Shown in pieces: positions 57,301 to 64,000 of a stretch of DNA of 64,000 bases. Position 1 is the stretch's first letter. Every line of letters starts with the position of its first letter. Position numbers and translations under genes: made by a program. Source of the stretch: Polynucleobacter yangtzensis (lineage in GTDB: Bacteria; Pseudomonadota; Gammaproteobacteria; Burkholderiales; Burkholderiaceae); the NCBI RefSeq assembly GCF_001595965.1, contig NZ_LOJI01000040.1:278-64277 (forward strand), written 5' to 3'. Below the pieces are notes generated by a model. That model was not told the origin of the DNA. It searched no databases and was given only the letters and a program-made list of their open reading frames with translations.

Positions 57301-58017
57301 GCCAAGCAATTCGCCTTCAGCAATACAAACACGGGCTTCATGCGCCGTAAAGTCACTTCTCTGCATGAACTGCACTGGGTGTGTTGCAACCACCGGTAAA
57401 TCGAGCTCACTCGCTAAATGACAGGCAAGTTGCAGTTGCTTCTCGTCTTGTGGATTACCGCCGCGCTGAACCTCGATATAGAAGGAATTGGGAAACAGCT
57501 TTTCATAACGTCTAGCAATAATCCTCGCTTGATCTTCTTGACCAGCTAGCAATGCTGCCCCTACTTCACCCATGCGCGCGCCAGAGAGCGCAATCAATCC
57601 ATAAGATAAGGTCCGCTTGGCTTTTTTATCTTCAGCTTTAGCAGCGGGCTCACTAAACCAAGCAGAATCCACTTCAGCACGACCGCGTGATTGATTATCT
57701 AAAGAGGCCCTACTGAGCAACTCACATAAATTGAGATATCCAGAATGGTTTTGAACTAAGAGCAATAAACGATGGGGCTGGTCTGGATCTTGCGGATTGC
57801 TGATCCAAACGTCGGCACCAGCAATCGGTTTAATGCCACTTGAGCGTGCGGCAGTATAAAAACGCACTAAACCAAATAAATTACTTAAATCCGTAATCGC
57901 TAGGGCGCCCATCTCATCTTTGACGGCCGCCGCGACTGCATCATCAATGCGAACGACTCCATCCGTAATCGAAAACTCGGAATGGACGCGGAGATGTACA
58001 AAACGGGGTAAAGCCAT
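54400..58017 (-). CDS. dnaE: DNA polymerase III subunit alpha
   Basis: [17 protein letters not shown] PHP domain, [49 protein letters not shown]. Confidence 0.98.
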   Translation of the reverse strand: [1205 protein letters not shown]

Positions 58018-58020
58018 GAG

Positions 58021-58980
58021 ATGATTTTAGCTGTGTCGACACCTAAAAACCCTCCATCCCCAGCCGGTGGCTATCGCGGGCGATTTGCCCCTTCCCCTAC
58101 TGGCCCACTGCACGCCGGATCCCTGGTTGCTGCCCTCGGAAGCTGGCTAGATGCCCGCAAAAATGGGGGTAAATGGCTCCTCAGAATCGAGGATTTAGAC
58201 ACCCCTCGCTGCATCCCCGAAGCAACCCAGCAAATACAGTCCCAATTGCTCGCATGTGGGCTTTCTTGGGATGAGGAGATCATCCATCAATCCCAGCGCC
58301 AAGAGGCTTACCAGAGGGCTTTGGAGCGCTTAAATAGCTTGAAATGCCTTTATGCCTGTACTTGCTCTAGGCAGACCATTGCCTACACCCTAGCCAACCT
58401 CGGAATAGAAACCCCCCGCAATCAAGAAATGGTCTATCCAGGCACCTGCCGCCCCGCCTCTTTAATAAGCAATTCCGCAGAAGCCTTTAAAAATTCGGGG
58501 AAAGCTTGGCGGATCGCCCTGCCCCCAAATTGCCATATTGAATTTGAGGATTTAGAACTAGGACACCAAAGCCAAAATCTCAATCAGGAAGTCGGTGATT
58601 TTGTACTACGCAGAAGCGATGGATTATTTACCTACCAGCTAGCTGTTGTAGTTGATGATGCCGAACAAGGCATTACCCATATCGTGCGTGGCAAAGATTT
58701 ATTGAGCAATACCGCAAGACAAATTTACCTACAAAAGATATTGGGATATCAGAGGCCAAAGTATTTTCATCTACCTTTAGTGCTTGATGAGCATGGTGAA
58801 AAGCTCAGTAAACAAACACTCGCAACGCAAATCAATACGCAAGATGAAAAACACTCGCTGATGGAGTTGCGCAAAGCAGCAAAGCATTTGGGATTGAAAA
58901 ACTTACCTGATGGCGAAAACACTACGATTGCTGAGTGGCTGTTAGCAGCCACTCATGCATGGAAAAACTCAAGAACTTAG
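58021..58980 (+). CDS. gluQ: glutamyl-Q tRNA(Asp) synthetase
   Basis: YRGRFAPSPTGPLHAGSLVAALGSWLDAR, C-terminal catalytic core only, KLSKQT. Confidence 0.93.
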   Translation: MILAVSTPKNPPSPAGGYRGRFAPSPTGPLHAGSLVAALGSWLDARKNGGKWLLRIEDLDTPRCIPEATQQIQSQLLACGLSWDEEIIHQSQRQEAYQRALERLNSLKCLYACTCSRQTIAYTLANLGIETPRNQEMVYPGTCRPASLISNSAEAFKNSGKAWRIALPPNCHIEFEDLELGHQSQNLNQEVGDFVLRRSDGLFTYQLAVVVDDAEQGITHIVRGKDLLSNTARQIYLQKILGYQRPKYFHLPLVLDEHGEKLSKQTLATQINTQDEKHSLMELRKAAKHLGLKNLPDGENTTIAEWLLAATHAWKNSRT

Positions 58981-59010
58981 TCTTTCCTTTTTTATTTCTT
59001 ATTTCTTTAA

Positions 59011-59059
59011 TTCTTGTTTCTTGTTTCTTGATTCTTGATTCTTGATTCTTGATTCTTTA
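59011..59059 (+). repeat. heptanucleotide tandem repeat TTCTTG(A/T)
   Basis: TTCTTGT x2, TTCTTGA x4, TTCTTTA x1, preceded by degenerate TTATTTC copies. Confidence 0.95.
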
Positions 59060-60514
59060 TTTCTTTTTAAAGCCACCGAGCAAAGCACCAACCGCAGGCT
59101 TAGCAGGAGTAATACCTACTTTTTTCTCTTCTGGCTTTGCAGGATCTGTAGTGGAAGCTGTAGATGCAGATGGCTCGTAAGGCTTGTAGAAGAAAGGGTC
59201 TGACATTTTTGCTGGTGCACTGCCATAGCTACTGAATGATGGGCGACTTTGTGAAGGTGCACCTTCAGGCAAAGGCTTCACATCCAATTTACGCTTCATC
59301 AACTTTTCAATATCGTCGAGTAAGCGTTTCTCACTAGCATCAACCAATGCAATCGCATCGCCCTTGCTGCCAGCGCGACCGGTACGACCGATACGGTGAA
59401 TAAAGTCTTCTGCGTTGTATGGCAGTTCGTGATTGATTACGCAAGGCATATCCGGAATATCCAAACCACGAGCAGCTACATCAGTCGCCACTAAAGCTTC
59501 GATGGCGCCAGACTTAAATGCATCCAAAGTTAAAGTACGTTCACCTTGGCTCTTATCGCCATGAATCGCGCCCGCTTTAATACCGTCACGCTCTAAGGCA
59601 CGCGATAACTTTGCGCAGCCCAAACGACTATTGGTAAAGATGATGCATTGACGTGATAAGCCTGCACGTGTGCGTGCTTCAAGCACCTTCACAATTGCGC
59701 GTTGCTTATCTGCAGAGGAAACCATATGCACTACTTGCTTAACCGTATCAGCAGCAGCATTTTGACGTGCCACCTCTACCGTCACTGGAGTACGCAAATA
59801 GCTTTGCGCCAGCTTTTTAATTTCTGGTGAGAAAGTCGCCGAGAACAATAAGGTTTGTCTTTGCGCCGGAATTAAATCAATGATTCGTTGTAAGTCTGGC
59901 AAGAAACCCATGTCGAGCATGCGATCGGCTTCGTCCAAAACCAAGATCTCTACTTGCGAGAGGTTGGCCACTTTTGAACCAATGTGATCAAGCAAACGAC
60001 CAGGGGTGGCAATCAGGATCTCTACGCCATTGCGCAAAATACCTACTTGCTCTTTCATGTCCACGCCGCCGTAGACCACTGCAGCGCGCAGATCAGTGTG
60101 CTTGGAATAGTTCGCAGCGTTTTCAGCCACTTGCACGGCCAACTCACGGGTTGGCGTGAGAACCAGTGCACGAATGGGATGACGTGCTGGTGACGCGCTA
60201 TTGCTTGCGTGACGCAAAATCTTTTGAATGATCGGCAATACAAAAGCAGCGGTCTTACCGGTACCGGTTTGCGCAGCGCCCATGAGGTCGCTTCCCGCTA
60301 AGACATGCGGAATCGATTGCGCTTGAATCGGAGTCGGAGTGTTGTAGCCCTGCTCCAGAACCGCTTTTTGAATTTTCGGATCTAAACCAAAGTCAGCAAA
60401 AGTGATTGTTGCCGGAGGTGAAGCAGTGGCAGCAGTGTCAGTGTCAGTAACACTAGGGTTAGCGGCTTCGCTAACCCCTGTAGAAGAATTTATTTCAGTA
60501 GCAGTATTTGTCAA
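59057..60514 (-). CDS. DEAD-box ATP-dependent RNA helicase (second RhlE-like paralogue)
   Basis: AQTGTGKT, DEAD, SAT, HRIGRTGRAG motifs; GGFKKK C-terminus. Confidence 0.95.
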   Translation of the reverse strand: MTNTATEINSSTGVSEAANPSVTDTDTAATASPPATITFADFGLDPKIQKAVLEQGYNTPTPIQAQSIPHVLAGSDLMGAAQTGTGKTAAFVLPIIQKILRHASNSASPARHPIRALVLTPTRELAVQVAENAANYSKHTDLRAAVVYGGVDMKEQVGILRNGVEILIATPGRLLDHIGSKVANLSQVEILVLDEADRMLDMGFLPDLQRIIDLIPAQRQTLLFSATFSPEIKKLAQSYLRTPVTVEVARQNAAADTVKQVVHMVSSADKQRAIVKVLEARTRAGLSRQCIIFTNSRLGCAKLSRALERDGIKAGAIHGDKSQGERTLTLDAFKSGAIEALVATDVAARGLDIPDMPCVINHELPYNAEDFIHRIGRTGRAGSKGDAIALVDASEKRLLDDIEKLMKRKLDVKPLPEGAPSQSRPSFSSYGSAPAKMSDPFFYKPYEPSASTASTTDPAKPEEKKVGITPAKPAVGALLGGFKKK

Positions 60515-60520
60515 GGTAAC

Positions 60521-60928
60521 TTACAGGATGGCCGCAATGCCGGCCTTAGCGGTTTCAGCATCCTCGGTCGATTTAACGCCGGAAACGCCGACTGCGCCGA
60601 TGGTAAACCCATTTACCTCGATATTGACCCCACCTTCCAACATGCCCGAGATATGCGGAGCAGATAAGAAAGAGGTACGGCCGTTATTAATAATTTCTTC
60701 GTAGACACGGCTCTCACGTTTACCCATTGCTGCAGTACGTGCTTTTTCTTGAGCAATGTATGTGGATACAGGAGCGCAACCATCGCGACGAATTAAACCT
60801 AACACATGACCGCCATCATCACAAACGGCAATAGTCACAGCCCAATTATTTGCGGCAGCGTGCTTGTTTGCTGCATCCAAAATCTTTTGAACATCAGCTT
60901 GAGTTAAATATGGTTTAGTAGCCAACAT
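60521..60928 (-). CDS. GlcG/HbpS family protein
   Basis: ANNWAVTIAVCDDGGHVLGLIRRDGCAPVSTYIAQEKARTAA. Confidence 0.88.
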   Translation of the reverse strand: MLATKPYLTQADVQKILDAANKHAAANNWAVTIAVCDDGGHVLGLIRRDGCAPVSTYIAQEKARTAAMGKRESRVYEEIINNGRTSFLSAPHISGMLEGGVNIEVNGFTIGAVGVSGVKSTEDAETAKAGIAAIL

Positions 60929-61073
60929 GGTTAATCTTTCTTTGTCTCGAATATGTTTTATATGATGAAAGTGCTATCTATATAGAGCACCTGAATTATA
61001 AGGGGTGTAGCCCGACTTCGGTCTAGAAGCCTTGCTACACCCTGTCTCCACCCAACCTATTGATTATTTAAGG

Positions 61074-62270
61074 CTATTTGAGAAATTCTTGGGCGGCAAC
61101 TACGCCACTGGCCTTGGGTTTAAAGCCCATGGAGCCCAAGCTCATCTCTACACCACTTAAAGCAGCCATTAAGCTCAATTCATTGCAATCGCCCAAATGG
61201 CCGATGCGGAATGCCTTGCCTTTGATCTTACCTAAACCAGTACCCAATGAGAGGTTGAACTTCTCTAAAGCATGTTTACGCAATACATCGGCATCCATAC
61301 CCTCTGGTGTTGCAATACAAGTAAGCACTGGTGAATAGCAATCTTTGTCTTGACACTGAATTTCTAAGCCCCACGCTTTTACCGCTTCACGACAAGCTGC
61401 AGCTAAACGTTGATGACGTGCAAAGATCGTATCCAATCCTTCAGCCATCATCATGTCCATTGCTTCATGCAAACCGTACATCAAATTGGTGCTCGGAGTT
61501 GTTGGCCAGTAACCTGTTTTATTGGATTCGAGAATTTCATCCCAAGCCCAATATGCTTTAGGCATTTTGTTGCTTTTACTGACTTCGATAGCACGTGGTG
61601 ACAGAGCATTAAAGCCAATGCCTGGAGGTAACATCAAGCCTTTTTGTGAGCCAGAAATCGTAACGTCAGCGCCCCACTTGTCATGCTCATAATCCGCCGA
61701 ACCCAAGCCAGATACGCTGTCTACAAGCAATAAGGCTGGATGCTTCAGAGAATCAATCGCTTTACGCACTGCTGCGATATTTGATGTCACACCAGTAGAA
61801 GTTTCGTTGTGTACTACGCAAACCGCTTTGATCTCGTGGCCCGTGTCTTTGCGTAAACGCTCTTCAATAACAGAAGCATCTACACCCCAACGCCAAGAAT
61901 CTTGTCCCGCTTTACCAACTACTTCTACGTCCAAACCAAGGCGCTTACCAAGCGCGCGCCATAAGTTCGCAAACTGTCCTGTTTCGTAGAACAACACTTT
62001 GTCGCCAGGACTCAGTACGTTTACCAAAGCACCTTCCCATGAACCTGTTCCAGAAGCGGAATAAATAATTACAGGCTGCTCAGTTTTGAAAATCTTTTTG
62101 ATGTTTTCTAAAACCTTCAGACCAAAGGCACCAAACTCAGGACCACGATGGTCGATGGTTTGATAGCTGATGGCGCGCAGTACGCGCGGAGGAACAGGAC
62201 TAGGGCCGGGAATATGTAAAAAGTGGCGTCCTGATGCGTGGTTATCAAGTTTCAACATGCTTTGTCTCAC
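61074..62270 (-). CDS. serine--glyoxylate (alanine--glyoxylate) aminotransferase family protein
   Basis: HIPGPSPVPPRVLRAISYQTIDHRGPEF, SASGTGSWEGALVNVLSPGDKVLFYETGQFA, SGSQKGLMLPPGIGF. Confidence 0.92.
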   Translation of the reverse strand: MRQSMLKLDNHASGRHFLHIPGPSPVPPRVLRAISYQTIDHRGPEFGAFGLKVLENIKKIFKTEQPVIIYSASGTGSWEGALVNVLSPGDKVLFYETGQFANLWRALGKRLGLDVEVVGKAGQDSWRWGVDASVIEERLRKDTGHEIKAVCVVHNETSTGVTSNIAAVRKAIDSLKHPALLLVDSVSGLGSADYEHDKWGADVTISGSQKGLMLPPGIGFNALSPRAIEVSKSNKMPKAYWAWDEILESNKTGYWPTTPSTNLMYGLHEAMDMMMAEGLDTIFARHQRLAAACREAVKAWGLEIQCQDKDCYSPVLTCIATPEGMDADVLRKHALEKFNLSLGTGLGKIKGKAFRIGHLGDCNELSLMAALSGVEMSLGSMGFKPKASGVVAAQEFLK

Positions 62271-62333
62271 TTATGGGTGTGTTTATGGGTGATATTTCTG
62301 GCACTAGTGTATGACAATTTTTGCCAATTTTCC

Positions 62334-62348
62334 ATTTTGTATACAAAT
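62334..62348. promoter_or_regulatory. candidate GntR-FCD operator 1
   Basis: ATTTTGTATACAAAT containing TTTGTATACAAA palindrome. Confidence 0.75.
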
Positions 62349-62427
62349 TATTTGAAATAATTCCTTAAATAAACCTAAAAATAGGCATTTAAAGCCTGTA
62401 TTTATGCTTTATGATGGCTTATTGTTA

Positions 62428-62442
62428 ATTTTGTATACAAAT
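62428..62442. promoter_or_regulatory. candidate GntR-FCD operator 2
   Basis: second exact copy of ATTTTGTATACAAAT, 94 bp from the first. Confidence 0.75.
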
Positions 62443-62464
62443 ATAGGGTTTAGGGGATTCCAGC

Positions 62465-63160
62465 ATGGCAGCTATAGAACAGCCTAATTCTCAGAATTTG
62501 CACGAGGCCACCTTCCAAAAGCTCAGATCACTCTTGGTTGAAGGCAAGATCGCGCCCGGCAGCAAACTCAATGAACGTGAATTAGCTGAGAGTCTCAATG
62601 TATCTCGCACCCCTATTCGGGAGGCAATTCGTCGCTTAGCTGCAGATGGCTTAGTAGAGCTTATCGCCAATCGTGGCGCCATTGCTGTGCAACTCAGTCT
62701 TGAGGATGTCATTCACACTTTTGATGTGATTGCTGACCTTGAAGGATTCTCTGGCGAGTTGGCTACTAACAATATTAGCGATGCCATCCTCTCTGAATTG
62801 GAAGCCCTTCAATATGAAATGATGGCTTCGTATGCGCGCCGTGATTTATCGAGCTATTACAAACTCAATCTACGTATTCATCATCTGATTAATCAAGCAG
62901 CAAATAATCCGGTGCTCTCCAAACTCTTCACACAAGTCAACGCACGCATTGAAGCTCTGCGCTTTCGCTCCAACCAGGATGGCGTGAAATGGGAAAAGGC
63001 GGTTGAAGAACATCAAGAGATGCTCGACGCTCTCAAAGCCAGAGATGCTGCACGCATGCGCAGAATCATGATCCAGCACGTTCAAAACAAACGTGATGTT
63101 GTAGTGCAGTTACTGAAATCAGAAGCAGAAATCAAAGATGCGGAGACAAGCAAGTCATGA
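62465..63160 (+). CDS. GntR-family transcriptional regulator, FCD subfamily
   Basis: KIAPGSKLNERELAESLNVSRTPIREAIRRLAADGLVELIANRGAIAV and FCD C-domain. Confidence 0.93.
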   Translation: MAAIEQPNSQNLHEATFQKLRSLLVEGKIAPGSKLNERELAESLNVSRTPIREAIRRLAADGLVELIANRGAIAVQLSLEDVIHTFDVIADLEGFSGELATNNISDAILSELEALQYEMMASYARRDLSSYYKLNLRIHHLINQAANNPVLSKLFTQVNARIEALRFRSNQDGVKWEKAVEEHQEMLDALKARDAARMRRIMIQHVQNKRDVVVQLLKSEAEIKDAETSKS

Positions 63161-64000
63161 ATAAGCCTCTAGACCTCAAAGAACTCATGGTGGATCAAGC
63201 TGAGCTAGCCAAGCGCTTGCGTCAGGAGACTTCTGGCGAAGTGATGACCGATAGCGCGAGTCGTGGACGCTATGCAACGGATGCCTCTATCTATCAAGCC
63301 ATGCCAGTTGCCGTATTTGTACCAAAGACTGCGCAAGATATTGCCAGCGCCATTCAGATCGCTGCTGAACTGGGTGTACCTGTGCTGCCTCGTGGTGGTG
63401 GCACTAGCCAATGCGGTCAAACCACTGGCGCAGCACTGGTGATTGATAACACTAAATATTTCAGAAACGTTATAGATCTCAATCTTGATAAAGCTTATGT
63501 TGAAGTTGAGCCCGGCATCGTGCTTGATCACCTTAATGGCTCTCTAAAGCAATATGGCCTCTGGTATCCAGTTGACGTTTCTACTGCTGGTCAAGCAACC
63601 ATTGGCGGCATGGCAGGTAATAATTCCTGCGGCAGTCGCTCTATTGCTTACGGCAATATGGTGCATAACGTTTTAGGTATTGATGCGTGGTTAGCGGATG
63701 GCCAAGTCGCACAGTTTGGTAATTACGCTAGCAGTTCTGGCGCTGCAAAAGAGCTAGGTGATTTTGTTAAAAACCTAGCCCACACCCTAACCCCGGAGAT
63801 TGAGGCCCATTTTCCAAAAGTATTAAGACGGGTAGCGGGATATAACCTCGATATCTTCAATCCTCAAAGTGAATTGCCTTATACCCAAGATGGCAGCGTG
63901 AACTTGGCGCACCTGTTAGTGGGCAGCGAAGGTACTTTGGCGTATTTCAAATCTCTCAAGCTCAAACTCGCGCCATTGCCACAACATAAAGTGCTCGGCA
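63157..64000 (+). CDS. FAD-linked oxidoreductase (GlcD / D-2-hydroxyacid dehydrogenase type), truncated by window end
   Basis: my translation: VPVLPRGGGTSQCGQTTGAALVIDNTKYF...GGMAGNNSCGSRSIAYGNMVHNV; start overlaps gntR stop. Confidence 0.85.
   Translation, partial: MNKPLDLKELMVDQAELAKRLRQETSGEVMTDSASRGRYATDASIYQAMPVAVFVPKTAQDIASAIQIAAELGVPVLPRGGGTSQCGQTTGAALVIDNTKYFRNVIDLNLDKAYVEVEPGIVLDHLNGSLKQYGLWYPVDVSTAGQATIGGMAGNNSCGSRSIAYGNMVHNVLGIDAWLADGQVAQFGNYASSSGAAKELGDFVKNLAHTLTPEIEAHFPKVLRRVAGYNLDIFNPQSELPYTQDGSVNLAHLLVGSEGTLAYFKSLKLKLAPLPQHKVLG

Noticed and set aside
59011-59059. Possible CRISPR-like array
   Set aside because: Direct 7-bp repeats without spacers; simple tandem repeat

Overview
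The window is about 64 kb of dense, mostly housekeeping chromosome from a betaproteobacterium. Gene content and order resemble Burkholderiaceae, probably Polynucleobacter (inference, no search run). I saw no prophage, IS element, CRISPR array or rRNA. I support about 57 protein genes, one tRNA-Leu(CAA), a 6S RNA next to zapA, a cobalamin riboswitch upstream of a TonB receptor, and several intrinsic terminators. Accessory content is C1/C2/C3 acid metabolism: an oxalate module (oxc, two frc paralogues, an ALDH1L1-hydrolase-like formyltransferase, a PAS-only protein, a cysteine-free FNR/FixK-like regulator), a malonate module (LysR, malonyl-CoA decarboxylase, Bug receptor, malonyl-CoA synthetase) and a glyoxylate/glycolate-type cluster (HbpS/GlcG, Ser-glyoxylate aminotransferase, GntR-FCD, GlcD-like oxidase). 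The strongest observations are: (1) an FNR/FixK dyad TTGAC-N4-GTCAA placed like a class II site (-41.5) upstream of oxc, beside a regulator with an E..SR recognition helix but no cysteines; (2) a formyltransferase 1 nt downstream of frc that could link formyl-CoA to folate; (3) a Bug receptor with an in-frame TAA exactly at the predicted signal-peptide junction; (4) two identical TTTTGTATACAAA operators 94 bp apart between divergent sgaA and gntR; (5) a KirBac channel overlapping a basic amino-acid decarboxylase by 4 bp; (6) a 6S RNA whose 5' strand lies inside zapA and whose 3' strand abuts the next start codon; (7) three stacked hairpins in the leader of a DEAD-box helicase.
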